Positions 35,331 through 47,174 of a stretch of 64,000 bases of DNA are shown one piece after another. The stretch lies in NCBI RefSeq assembly GCF_000275845.1, contig NW_006766933.1, positions 124,001 through 188,000 of the forward strand, in the 5' to 3' direction. Position 1 is the first letter of the stretch. Each line of letters opens with the position of its first letter. A program made the translations under genes and the position numbers. Below the pieces are notes generated by a model, which searched no databases, had not been told where the DNA came from, and was given only the letters and a program-made list of their open reading frames with translations. This DNA comes from Dichomitus squalens LYAD-421 SS1. Its lineage: Eukaryota; Basidiomycota; Agaricomycetes; Polyporales; Polyporaceae.

Positions 35331-38300
35331 GCTGTAAGATGCGACTAGGTTGAGGGGCGGTAAGAAGGGTACGGAAGGTGTGAGCATGGCGAGCCGGCCA
35401 GGCGGCTTAAAAGAGCGGCCGAATGTTTCGAGGAAAGGGGGAAGAGAGAACCTAGTGAGAAATTGGAAGGTAGCTGACGGAAATTGTGTATAAGGTCATG
35501 TCGCAGGTGAATAAATGATTGGAACTTGGTACTGTAGCGAAGGCCAGGGCAGAGGCAAGCGCATCGCCGATGTCGGGTGTCTGGTACCCTGAGATGGCTC
35601 GGGCGCGATGGGATCTGGGCCCTAGATGATGCGTGAGATGCGTGGGCACCAGATGCCGACAACGGTTTACCCGGCAACTTCGCTTGTGCGGAAAAGTCTT
35701 TTTGCCTTGAATACATGCCTCTTGATTATCATGGGCAAGGACGAAACGTCGCCCGATGAGCGTACGGAGGTCCTACGTGGAGGTGGGGGTCATCGAGCAT
35801 TGTGAGTCGACTGTAGGATCAAAACGTCGACGCAATCCACTGCTTCAGGCCAACCAGCTAGCCGGATCCCTGCATTAGGGTGGGCCCTTTGAGGCGTTTG
35901 CCGCATACAGCTGCAGTCTATAAGTAAATATAACAAATGATAACGGGTATCGTGGAATAGGCACTTCGCTTGATCACTTCTGACGGCGATCAGCAGGCGA
36001 AATGTCTTTCTCAGTAGTTTTGAGGCCGGCCAATGTCCCGACAATATGAGTGAGCTCCGCACGTTCTGACAGTTTCAAGAAAAACCTCACCACGTGTTGC
36101 GGTTGCACCTCAAAACCTCATATCAGGAACGGACGATGCTATAGGCATGAAAACGACCGGCACGAGGCAGCTCGGAATCTTTTCTTGCAGATTTAGAGAG
36201 GTGCTACTTCAAGTTAGTGGCTTCATCCAGCGGCTCGACCCTGACTTACCTCTTCTGGATCGAGATCATGACGAATGGTCGCCCCGGTCCTCGCTTTGAC
36301 CCTCTCCGACGATCGCTGAACGGATCACTTCTCTGGCGTCCGAACGCAGGTCCGTATCCGTCCGAACTAGTGAAGCCTCTCCAGTGTGCTGTATGAAGTT
36401 GTACTACAATGGCATACTGACCATGCTAGAAGTTCATTGGCAATTTGGCGTCACCAAGTCGTGCTATATATCGCAGCCTAAGTTGATGATAGAGATCATG
36501 ACATCGTGAATACCGCTGCGGACGAGCCTGGCGACGCCCTGCAAAGATCGGCGTCGTCGGCGCTGGCGCACACCGTTCCTGAGGTCTGCGGTCCAGTTGC
36601 CTCTTGCGCACATATTGCGTCGGAGATATCGAACATATCGCAGACGCCGACGTTACTCCACATCAGCCCACAATGTTATCGGGCTCAGTAGTTATTTGAA
36701 GGGCGGCGGTGGGTGCCCCTCGCTGGACTGCCGTCGTCCAAGGCGAGTGTTGCTTGAGCGTTCTCCACGATGCTCGCGGAAGCTGAATTGCAGCTGGCGT
36801 CCTTTTAGACGAAATGAATTCATTTAAGGCGGTCCACCGGAGAAGAAGCACCATCGCTTACCGCTAAGTACTGCTGTGATGTTCGACCTGATGGAAATAC
36901 ATTTCAGTACTTAGGTACATATCATCCCGCGAAACAGCAGGTCTGCCGGATAACGAAATTCTTGTTACGTGGGGACTCTCCGACCCAATTGCGTCGAAGT
37001 CTTCCAACTTCATCTTCATAGGACTCCTCTAGGGGCAGGGGCAGCTCTGTACAGGCTATGCCTTCGGTCGCCTCCTAGTTCGAGACCCAGTCTTCAACAG
37101 CGTACGTTATCCGGGACTCGTCATCTGGGATCGACGTTTTTCTGGAGGTTTCTCACACATTCGCCGACCGGAGGGTCCTCGCCTCCGGTAACTTCAGTGA
37201 TGAGCCGATGAGGAGCACTGTGGGTCCTCAGTGCTACTGTACTAGTGCAGGAGTGGGCGGCGATGGCGTTGTCCGGATCAGCTATCGAGGGATTGGCGTC
37301 GAGCGATTTAGGTGAGTACACCCTAGAATCAGTGTGCTATCGCTCTGACCTTGTCAGAGGAGGAACGGTTACTCGCGTGCTCAGAAAATCGCACTTACAT
37401 GCGCGGGGTGTCGGCGGCCGGGAGCATTCTCATCATTCATGTCTTCTCGGGATATCGGTCAATCTGCGACGCCTCGATAATGCTTGGGCCTGAGAGGGAT
37501 TTGCACCCGGAGGCGGTAGGGTTCGCAGCAACGAGGCTTAGAGAAGACCTAGCTAACTTGAAAAACTGCATATTCGGGGGACGCACCCTGCATGCTACAC
37601 TTCGGGTCAGTGGTGGTATGGCACCTTCCATGCACCCGCATGTCCACTATGCGATCTGTGTAGAATGGTGGCACCTCCGAAATCAGAAGAACATCAGACT
37701 GTGAGAGCTTCGAAGGGGACAGCATTGCATTACTGTCAGTGAATTGCCCCTTGGGAAATGTCGGTACCGAGCACCGAACGGAGTTGGCGGGTACCGTTTA
37801 CCCGAGTCCACTGATTGAAGGCATTCATTTAGCAATATGTCCATCGACAGAGACTGAATCCCGGTTTCGCTGTAGGACGAGTGGTCTTCGCGAATTCGCC
37901 TCTGATGCGGGTAGAAAAAGCGTCGTCAGCGTAACAGTAGCAAGCGTCATCAGCGTAACAGTGATTGAGCGGCGCTTCACCTACGCGCTCACCGTGGTCC
38001 GGCTGCACGAGCCTCGATTTCGCAGCAACGCGAACTGAGAGCATAAGATGGCCAGCACCACAGCGTCGGGAGCCCTTGGACTTTAGGGTACTGAAGAGAC
38101 CGATCTTCGGCGTGAGAACGTACACCTTGGATTTAAGGTCCATCTCTTCCGGAGGCTGGTGGCACTTCGTGTGATGCAAAAACGAGGACCGGTGTATTCG
38201 TTGTTCCTATACGGAGCAAAGGTCTCTAGCAAGTTCTAGGGAGACCTCTGCTCCGCCTGAACAGAGGCACAGTTAGTGGCTTCACGGTCCAGCGGAAAAG

Positions 38301-38859
38301 AGGAATCGATGCGGGTGGCGAGGATAGTGCACGAGTTGCGCTAACGGATGCATGGCACGGCAGAATGGACATATAGGGACAAGAGCTGCCTTCACGGGAG
38401 CGATGTCAAGCGGTCTGGAACCAACTCCTATAAGGCTAAAGTTCACCGCACACTGCGCAGTCTGCCGGCAAAGAGATCTTGCGTAAAGCAACGCGAGCAG
38501 TGGCTAGTGCGATTAGTGCGCAAACTATAGATACAGGAAGACCGACAAGAGAGATAGTAGATGCTGCATCGAGGGTGATATTCGGGAGTCACATGTCGCA
38601 AGGATGTAAACCCGGCGACGGCGTATCATTCCGAGGGTGTCTACATCGCTGGTGAGGACATTGCGGACTACAAGGCGATGCTAGAGCAGCGGAGGGAGCT
38701 CGTGGGGTCACGCTACGGGCGCGTAAGAACTATATGGTTCCTGACCTATGAGACCTATAGAAAATACGCAGCAAGGTCATGTCAGTCCCAAGAGGGGGGT
38801 GGGGGGTAGCGGGACGTACTGGTATGTATCTGCCCAACTATTCCAGCTCACGACGTGTC
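35331..38859. other. Long gene-poor region
   Basis: I see no recognisable gene over about 3.5 kb. Several plus-strand frames of 80-120 codons around 36970-37700 have no family feature. A 24-bp unit (GCGTCRTCAGCGTAACAGT core) is repeated twice at about 37919-37966. At 38617-38808 a plus-strand frame looks protein-like but has no start. Confidence 0.45.
38617..38808 (+). other. Possible orphan exon
   Basis: An open frame reads TAYHSEGVYIAGEDIADY, then KAMLEQRRELVGSRYG, ending at a stop at 38806-38808. The residue mix and lack of low complexity look like real protein. I recognise no family, no start codon fits, and an AG acceptor lies just upstream (GTCGCAAG, about 38596-38603). It could be a last exon or a relic. 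Confidence 0.25.
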
Positions 38860-39045
38860 TCAATGAGCCTTGCCCTTTGTCAGCAAATTATCTGCAATCA
38901 CGTATGCGGTGAAGGCGACCAGAGCAACGCCGAAACCAGGGAATGCACGGGCGAACATTTGACGACGGGAGAACACAGGGTGCTTGCGCCAAGCCTCGCG
39001 CTTTCCCCACGGGTCGCGGTAGAGCTGGGGGTCTGGCGGAGGCAT
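38860..39045 (-). CDS. NADH:ubiquinone oxidoreductase B12-type subunit (NDUFB3-like)
   Basis: This is a single coding exon of 61 residues, MPPPDPQLYRDPWGKREAWR and onward. The family block is DPWGKREAWR...FSRRQMFARAFPGFG, followed by one membrane helix (VALVAFTAYVIADNLL). NDUFB3/B12 is a small accessory subunit of the complex I membrane arm in mitochondria. A 5'-untranslated intron (39046-39098, GTGAGT..CAG) ends directly at the ATG, which argues for this start over longer upstream frames. The gene is divergent from TOP1, whose start is 339 bp away. Confidence 0.82.
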   Translation of the reverse strand: MPPPDPQLYRDPWGKREAWRKHPVFSRRQMFARAFPGFGVALVAFTAYVIADNLLTKGKAH

Positions 39046-39098
39046 CTGGAGGAGAAAGGAGTAAGAGGTGAGCGTGCCGGAGCAGTCGAGGTACTCAC
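39046..39098 (-). other. 5'-UTR intron of the complex I subunit gene
   Basis: The donor GTGAGTAC and a pyrimidine-rich CTCCAG acceptor flank 53 nt immediately before the ATG. Translating through it from an upstream methionine gives an unrelated N-terminus, so I take it as a leader intron. Confidence 0.6.
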
Positions 39099-39383
39099 CA
39101 GATGATAACTGGCAGACAAAGGCCGTTGGGAAGCTGGCTGGAGGGAAGTTGTTGGCCTGCGTCGGTGCCACTCGGGCTGCGGTGTGCCAGTGCGTTGTGA
39201 GTGCGCTGCCGGGGATTAGGCGCGCAGGCACGGGGTGATGAGAGTTTAGGGCCGGCGCGGTGACACTTCAACAGATTGGAGCTGGCACCCTTCCCCAGCT
39301 CGCTTTTCTCGTCTCACGTCCATTCCTCCTTGTCCCTGCTCCACCACCACACTGTCTCTACCGCCCCTCTTGTGTATACGCCC

Positions 39384-42300
39384 ATGTCTGGCGACGTATC
39401 TATGCTCTCAGACGACGACGTCCCTCTCGGCCTCAAGCCCTCCGCCTCTAATGGCACTCAGAATGGACACGTTATTCAGAACGGCAACGGCCATGCCGTG
39501 AGCGAGTCCTCCATGAGCGAAGATGACATGCCGCTGGTGCGTCGCTTTCTTTCAAGCAAAGTCGTGGCAAGACCACTAAACCACTCGGCCCTAGTCCCAG
39601 ACTACTCGTACCAAGTCGGAACCCGTGACCCCGGACACTCGCCTCCTCAAGCGCAAGAAGGCTGTCGTCTCCGAGTCGTCTAGCGAGGACGACAAGCCTC
39701 TCGCATTGACACCGGCGAAGGGCAAGTCGGCCGCCGTGCGGATGCCAGGTGCAGTGGCGGCGACTACAACGAAGTCGACCACTGCGAACGGGAAGCGGAC
39801 GCCGCGGGCGAGCAAGGCGATCATCGAATCAGAGGACGATGAAGACGATGACGACGTCCCCCTAGCCAAGCCCAAGCGCGCGGCCAATGGCAAGGGCAAG
39901 GTGGCGGCGAAGGGCAAGGGTAAGCCGCCCAAGAAGAAAGTGAAGCAGGAATCCGAGTCTGAGCGGGACGTCGAGTCTGAGGACGACATCCCAGCTCCGC
40001 CACCGAAGAAGGCGCCCGCCAAGGGCAAGCGGAAGGTCAAGGTGGAGAGTGACGCTGACGAGAGCTCTTCAGAGGACGACAAGCCTCTGAAGAAGAAGCG
40101 TGCCACTGCGACGAAGAAGGCCAAGGCGGAGGCGTCCGACAACGTCAAGCCTAAGAAGAGGGGCGCAAAGAAGGAGGAGGACTCGGACGCGGTATCCAAG
40201 AAGAGCAAAGCGAAGAAAGAGGAGGAAGAGGCGGAGACGTACAGATGGTGGGAGGAGCAGAACGCGAATCGTGACGGGTCCGTCAAATGGGAGACGATGG
40301 AGCACAATGGCGTGTATTTCCCGCCTCCCTACGAACCCCTTCCGAAGCACGTCAAGATGAAGTATAACGGTGAGTGCATGTGGTTGCCTCATCAACACGT
40401 TTGTTCACTTACATGTATGTACAGGACAGCCCGTGGACCTCCCTCCGGAGGCGGAGGAAGTCGCTGGGTTCTATGGTGCCATGTTGGAGACCGAACACGC
40501 CAAAGACGCGACCTTTAACAAGAACTTCTTTGACGACTTCTTGAAGATCCTCAAGAAATATCCTCCGGTGCGCATGTTTGACACATCGTCAATACACTTT
40601 CATTCATGTCTTCGAGTAGAAGAACGGCCTAAAGATCACCAAGTTCGAACTTTGCGACTTCAGACCGATGTTTGAGCACTTCGAGGCGGAGAAAGAGAAA
40701 AAGAAGTCAATGACTGCCGCGGAGAAGAAAGCGGCGAAGGCGGCTAAGGACGCGTTGGAGGCCCCATATACTCACTGTTTCCTCGATGGACGTAAGGAGA
40801 AAGTTGGCAACTTCCGCGTCGAACCTCCAGGTCTGTTCCGTGGCCGTGGGGATCATCCTAAGAAGGGGGCGCTTAAGGTAGACCTCATCAAATGGGCATT
40901 AGGGACTGGCAGCTGATGAGCCGGTTCACAGCTCCGTGTGCGCCCCGAGGACATTACGATCAACATCGGCAAGGACGCCCCTGTTCCCAAGCCGAACGTT
41001 CCGGGCGAGTGGAAGGAGGTTGTTCACGACAACACGGTCACCTGGCTGGCGAACTGGGTTGAGAACGTCAACGGTAACTACAAGTACGTCTTTTTGGCCG
41101 CTGGCAGTTCCATCAAGGGTCAGAGCGATTGGACGAAATTCGAGAAGGCGCGAGAGCTTAAGGTCAGCTTCACGCCGTCGTTTGTTCTCCTCGTATCACT
41201 GAAGCTGGTATGTCTAGAAATATGTCGACAAGATTCGCTTGGACTACAATGATGCGCTGAAGAGCAAGAACATGGCAGAGCGTCAGCGTGCGACCGCCAT
41301 GTACTTCATCGACAAGCTCGCGCTTCGAGCTGGTAATGAGAAGGGCGAGGAGGAGGCCGACACCGTCGGCTGCTGCTCTTTGCGCTGTGAACACGTCACG
41401 CTCGAGCCTCCTAATAAACTCGTGTTTGACTTCTTGGGTAAAGACTCTATCCGGTACTACAACGAGGTGGCGGTAGACGACCAGGTGTACAAGAACATAC
41501 GCATATTCAAGAATGACAAGAACGATGACGACGAGTTGTTCGACCGTGTTAACGTGCGTGTGCTTTATGGCAACCACTTCGTGTGGCTTGATGTTGACGT
41601 CGCAATCGGCCGTTGCAGACCGGAGCCTTGAACCGTCATCTGGCCTCGTATATGAAGGGCCTCACGGCGAAGGTGTTCCGTACATTCAACGCCTCATTGA
41701 CGTTCCAAGAACTGCTCGATCGTGGTACGCCTGAGAAGGGCACTGTCCAGGAGAAGCTGAACGCGTATAACCACGCGAACCGCATGGTGGCTATCTTGTG
41801 TAACCATCAACGTGCTGTGCCCAAGACCCACGAGCAGTCTATGGGCAAGATGCGGGAGAAGGTGTGTCCCGTACATGCCTGTTGTCGTAAGGTCGCTCAA
41901 CCGGAGGAATGCATGCTAGTTGCGTGGATTGAAGTACGAGCGCATGAAGCTCCGTCACGCCCTCTTCGCCGCCGATGCTAGATTCAAGAAGAACAAGAAG
42001 TACAAAGATCCAGAGTCTGACCTCGACGACGACGCCATCGCTTCGCACGAGGACAACTTGAAGGCGAAGGAGATTGAGAAAGCCGAGAAGAAGTTCCAGA
42101 AGGACAACGAGAAAGCGGCGGCGGATGGCAAGGAGCCGCAGGACGAGTCGGTGCTGAAGGAGAAGATCAAGGAGATCGAGGCCGAGTACAAGAAGCTCAA
42201 GAAGGAGCGTGGCACGGAGAAGCACGCGCTCAAGAAGGAGAGGCCGACGGAGAAGATTGAGGACGCGATCGAGAAGCTGGAGGAGAGGATCAAGACGTTT

Positions 42301-42675
42301 AAGCTGCAGATGGAGGACAGGGAGGCGGGGAAGGAAGTTGCTCTGGGCACGAGGTGAGTGCCGTCTTGGGTCTTCGTTGTGTGCGGGACGTCCGGTGACG
42401 GGTTGTCGTGCGCCTGCAGTAAAATCAACTACTTGGATCCAAGGTATGTTCGTTTGACTTTCGATATGGTCCAGAATCACGCTTACTGAGTTGGGTGTAG
42501 AATCACCGTTTCGTGGTGCAAGGAGCACGGCGTCCCTGTCGAAAAGTTGTTCTCGAAGACTCTTATGACTAAATGTGCGTACACCCGCGATCCGCTTGTC
42601 TTGCTCAGTGGTGTTCATATTTATATCGTCGCAGTCCCTTGGGCAATGGAGGTTGATACGGATTGGAGGTTCTGA
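39384..42675 (+). CDS. TOP1: DNA topoisomerase I (type IB)
   Basis: Eleven exons join to 903 residues: 39384-39536, 39595-40369, 40425-40567, 40620-40877, 40932-41162, 41218-41553, 41619-41861, 41920-42353, 42420-42443, 42501-42574 and 42635-42675. The N-terminal about 280 residues are charged and repetitive ([31 protein letters not shown]), typical of the disordered nuclear-targeting domain. The core has [40 protein letters not shown] and [16 protein letters not shown] coiled-coil linker precedes SKINYLDPR, whose Tyr862 is the DNA-linking residue. It relaxes supercoils during transcription and replication. The 24-nt exon 9 (42420-42443) encodes just the active-site peptide. Confidence 0.95.
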
Positions 42676-43049
42676 CGTTATTGCTACATTATTCTCCTCA
42701 CACGTTCCAGATGCACATATCACGCTTCTCGCCCTCACGTCGGACGATCCACTGATCAACCTGCTCTCGCAACACTGCTCGTCGCATATCCCATCATACG
42801 TATTGCATATATATCATGTCTTTTTAGTATCTGTAGAAGTGCCTGTCACAGACCACGGTGTTCATAGTTGTTGCCCATGTAGCGCATATTCCTGCCTATG
42901 TCGCGTGTGCCTTCTTGAGGATGCCGATATCGACGTGTCTGAGCGCCCTGACGCCCGAGGCTGAAGCTTGAGGCACGTGGAAGTAGTAATAGGTCCGAGC
43001 AGCGTCACCGGCTCTGAGCTCCAATCGTCCATCCCACCCACATCCAGCC

Positions 43050-45240
43050 ATGTCCTCACGAGCAGCAGCCTTCACCTCTAAAACCGCATGGGAGGCACTC
43101 GGCGTCGAGTCGGGTGAGGAGACCGAGGAGGACGCCCTCGACGAAGCCAACGCATCTCAGCCTGAGAGGTATGACGCACCAGTTCATGGGCACGGTCGCG
43201 TCCCTGCGGTTGTAGTTGCTCATGCCTTGTTTTCCTAGTGCAAACGAGTCCAATGCGAAGCTATCAAAGAGCGCACTGAAGAAGCAGAAGGCGTTGGCTC
43301 GCGCGGAGAAACGCCAGCTCGAGAAGGCCGCGCGCGCTGCTGCCAGAGCGCAAAAGGCCACGGGTAGTGACGTGCAGCCCCCCATCCCACCTCCCGCTGA
43401 GATTTCGACAACGTCTCAAGATGCAACACCGCTAGTGGCGGCAAGTCCTGTGATTGCGGAGGCATTGGACGTTCCAGAGGCGGAGGAGGTCTCACCAGAG
43501 ACGACGGTCGCACCGCCGAAACAGGCGAACGGGACTGCGCACTCGGTGAATGGTTCTGCAGCCTCAGCACCCTCAAAAGAGTCTTCTGCGTCTACTCCCA
43601 CTGCTCCAACCCTGTCTGCGCGACATGTGCCCGCACCGGCCGAGTCGAAGCCGCCTGTTCAAGTAAGCTTTGCCTCGGCTGCTTCCGAGAAGGAGACACT
43701 TGCCCGCCGAAGGACCGACGTCGAAAACCCGCCGGAAAAGCAGCTGACTCCGGAGGAGAGCGAGCAGGTCAAAAAGAGACGCAGTTTCCTGACCCGAACG
43801 CTGTGGACGTTCATCATGATCGGAGGGTTCATTAGTGAGTGGATTCCAGTCTGGTTGCAAGAAGTATACTCAGTCAGTGCTTCTCTGTAGCTCTCCTGCT
43901 CATGGGTCATGGATACATGGTACTACTCGTAATGCTATGCCAGACTCTTGTGTACCGAGAGGTTACCGCGCTTTTCTCCCTGAAGCGGAAGGATGGACAG
44001 AGTAACATCAGCGGCCGGGATCCGTGGAGCAAGACGCTCAACTGGTACTTCTTCGCCGTCACCAATTACTTCCTTTATGGCGAGAGCATCATCTACTACT
44101 TCAAGGTATGTCAGGTCGCCACCGGTCTCGAGTATGCATGCTCAGCTCACATGTTTGGCGGTTGTAGCATGTAGTGTTCTCCAACGCCCAGCTGACGCCG
44201 TTCGCAACGAACCACCGTTTTGTCAGCTTCACGCTATACTTGATCGGCTTTGTGGGCTTCGTGATGTCGCTCAAGCGTGGTTACCTGAAGCAGCAGTTCG
44301 GTATGTTTTGCTGGGTGCACATGACGTTGCTCCTCATCGTCGTGTCAAGGTTCGTCCCCTGACTCAAGTCAAGGTATACTTCGCTGACTATCCATTTCCC
44401 AGCCACTTCATCGTGAACAACATTCTCGAGGGTCTCATCTGGTTCTGGGTCCCCGCCTCCCTTGTCATCTGCAACGACGTCTTCGCCTATGTCTGGGGTA
44501 TCACCGTTGGCCGTACCCCTCTCATCAAGCTCTCACCCAAGAAGACCGTCGAGGGCTTCATCGGCGCGTTCTTCAGCACGCTCGTTTTCGGTCTCCTTTG
44601 GGGCACCTACTTCATGCGCTTCTACTATATGATCTGCCCCGTTGAGGACCTCGGTGTCTCTGCTTGGAGCGGCGAACTGCACTGCACCCCCAACCCGGTT
44701 TTCGTCTGGCGTGACTGGGAGATGCCTCTTCCGCTGCGCGTGTTCCTTGCTCCCGTCGTACGTGTATATCGCACATCTATTTCGCCGACGTACTAATGCT
44801 ACTCTTCGATCATAGCTCGGCAACCGGACCACGATCCCGTACGCGCCCTACCAGTTCCACCTCCTCGTCCTCGCATGCTTCGCGTCCCTGGTTGCGCCTT
44901 TCGGCGGCTTCTTCGCCTCCGGTTTCAAACGCGCGTTCGACATAAAGGACTTTGGCCACAGCATCCCCGGACACGGCGGCATGACCGACCGTATGGACTG
45001 CCAGTGCGTATTCCCCCTTCGCAGCGTTGTCTCCTATATGCTGATCCGCGGTCTTCCCCCAGGTTCCTCATGGGCGTCTTCACCTACGTCTACTACAGCA
45101 GCCTCATCCGCGAGAACCACGTCACCGTCGGCTCGGTGCTGCAGACGATCGTCAGCTCCCTCACGGTGACCGAGCAGCTCGAGCTCATGGCGGACCTGAA
45201 GCGGTATCTCGAGGGCCAGGGCGTACAGGTCAAGCTCTGA
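43050..45240 (+). CDS. CDS1: Phosphatidate cytidylyltransferase (CDP-diacylglycerol synthase)
   Basis: Seven exons (43050-43168, 43239-43834, 43891-44105, 44168-44349, 44403-44757, 44816-45003, 45063-45240) give 610 residues. The CTP-transferase signature lies at residues about 526-551: [25 protein letters not shown]. Earlier blocks are [31 protein letters not shown] and [14 protein letters not shown]. Multiple membrane helices occupy residues about 230-510. It makes CDP-diacylglycerol from phosphatidate and CTP, the precursor of phosphatidylinositol and cardiolipin, in the ER. The N-terminal about 220 residues are a long low-complexity extension ([20 protein letters not shown], then Pro/Thr/Ser-rich), longer than in yeast. 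Confidence 0.93.
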
Positions 45241-45838
45241 GCGAGCAGGGCTCCTAAACCCGCCGAAGTGATATTCGTCATGTCTGTTGGAACCGGGGAA
45301 TAGGTTGGGGGTTGAGCGGTTGTGTTTCTCGTGCGCAGTATGGGCTTGTTCCTTCCGCTTTCTTGCGTCGCGCTCGCTGCTCGTGGGCGACGGACGAGGA
45401 GGAGGTACTCGGTGGTTTCTACTGTTACCATATATCGCATAATCATGTCGCTTTGCACCTCATGCTAGTCCTAGTCTCAGTCATAGTGGTACCTCCATCG
45501 AATAACACGTTTAATATGGATCTCAATGATTCTTCAGGTAGTTTTTCTCACTGTGCGCATGAAGCAACCGATTGCATCTTAGCGTGCAGGCAGATTTAGT
45601 CTTGACTTTCGCGAGCTGTGGGGTCCCCTAGTCCACGGCTACCTCATAAGACACAACCCGGAACAGTTGGAGATACCACGACAGATTGGCTGTCTTGCAG
45701 GCGAAGGGAGGTGCGTGGCATAATGCATATGGCTCATTCGTAATCATATGTGATGATAATTGGTACAAACATGATGCGCCCAGACGGCTCGAGAAAGCGA
45801 GGTGAACGAATGAGGACAACAAGATATATGCGACACGC
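45241..45838. other. Intergenic between convergent CDS1 and RPS23
   Basis: This stretch holds the 3' ends of both genes. No gene or repeat was recognised. Confidence 0.4.
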
Positions 45839-46645
45839 TTATGACCTGGGCTTCTCCTACAAGACGCAGGACGGAAGTCAGTATTGGCGACACAGTGAAT
45901 TCATACGAAACTTCACGTACCTTCTTCTCCTTCCAGAGTGCCAAGAGACCTACACCAGAGACCTTGACGACCTTGAAGCGGACACCGGGAATATCACCCT
46001 TGGCCTTACCCCGGCGACCGAAGCCGGAGATCAGAACCTCGTCGTTCTCGTCGACGAAGTTGAGGCAACCATCGTTCTGCAGAGGGCAGAGGAGGGCAGA
46101 GCGATAAACGCAATCAGCTCAGGAACAAACCAGAAAATCACACCATCAGGGCCCGGACTGCTCGAGAGCGCGCGGGACCTGGACTAGGCTGGACAAATGG
46201 TACGTACCGGCACGAACGCGGTGACCTTCTTGCCGTTCTTGATGAGTTGCACACGGACACACTTGCGGATGGCGGAGTTGGGCTGCTTGGCCTCAACACC
46301 GACCTTCTCCAGGACGATGCCCTTTGCGTGGGAAGAGCCTCCGGTGGGGGAGGTCTTGTAGATGTTACCGAGGGCGCGCTTCTTGTACGCCTTGTCCGCC
46401 TACGAATGCAAAGGGGAACAAGAATGAGAACACTTGTGTCTACAGATGCGATGCGGGAGATACAGAGGTGCAGAAGGATGTAGCAAGGGAAGAGTACTCA
46501 CCCAGCGATTTTCGCGGCGATCGGTGCGCAGCTTGCGCGCGGCCTGCAATCCACGAGGTTTGTTGGCTAGAGCGCAAGACGGTCAGCATGGCTTCGTAGG
46601 GCGGTCGAGGAGTGCGCAGAACGGGGACGACGACTTACAGCCCAT
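45839..46645 (-). CDS. RPS23: 40S ribosomal protein S23 (uS12)
   Basis: Five exons (46639-46645, 46502-46566, 46208-46399, 45921-46076, 45839-45856) give exactly 145 residues, the usual eukaryotic length. The protein begins [20 protein letters not shown]. It carries the conserved [20 protein letters not shown] with QPNSAIRK, the loop at the decoding centre whose proline is normally hydroxylated, and ends KEKKEKPRS. The first exon holds 7 coding bases and the last 18, a fragmentation typical of basidiomycete ribosomal genes. It helps decode codons in the small subunit. Confidence 0.95.
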
Positions 46646-47174
46646 ACTTGCGGGAGTCTTGAGTGGTAGATACGAGGGAAGAGGACTACTGGCGGAGTTC
46701 GAATCCAAACCCTTGGAACTGTGAAGTTGCTCGCTCTCCGGATCACGTGCCTCTCAGCCACCTTCATGACCCTCCAGGCGCCCGTTGCTTCTTGATCCCA
46801 TCCGTCGCTCGTTTCCTGTTGAATCTCCATGGCTCGAATCCGCAGAGTACTCCTCCAGCAATGTTCGCGCGTCTATGCGCGTGTCTCATGTCTAAACATA
46901 CGTATCCAGCGGTTTCTGGTTTGTACTCCAGGACAATGTCAGCTGCTTAGCAGACAGAACTTGATGCCAGGCGTGCCACCGTCCTATCATCTACACTCAA
47001 TGCCTTCCGTTCCGAGACGGCCACGTGAATGGATCTCGCCGCTTTTCGTACCATGGCACCTTGTGATTTCTGCGCCTATATCTTCCCACCACTAATTTTG
47101 CTATCTCGCACATTTGAGATATAGGGAGTCTCTGGGAGGCAGTGCGCTCAGAGCCGTAGCCCACATCCCTGACA
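46646..47174. promoter_or_regulatory. Divergent promoter, RPS23 and hydrolase gene
   Basis: A 529-bp stretch lies between start codons on opposite strands. No element was recognised with confidence. It should include the strong ribosomal-protein promoter. Confidence 0.35.

Noticed and set aside
37351..37704. Plus-strand frame of 117 codons, partly hydrophobic
   Set aside because: I considered a membrane-receptor exon, but no helix pattern or splice partners could be found.
33577..38859. A terpenoid biosynthetic gene cluster around the cyclase
   Set aside because: No P450, reductase, transferase or transporter is visible on either side; the neighbours are ILV1 and a complex I subunit.
39591..40307. 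Minus-strand Ser/Phe/Leu-rich frame opposite TOP1
   Set aside because: It is the complement of the Lys/Glu/Asp-rich N-terminal region of topoisomerase I.
41839..42759. Minus-strand frame of 306 codons opposite TOP1
   Set aside because: It overlaps the topoisomerase coiled-coil exon and shows only Leu-rich complement of Lys/Glu codons.
46685..46705. GTTCGAATCC, resembling a tRNA B box
   Set aside because: No acceptor or T-stem pairing and no A box at the right distance; it lies in the RPS23/hydrolase promoter.
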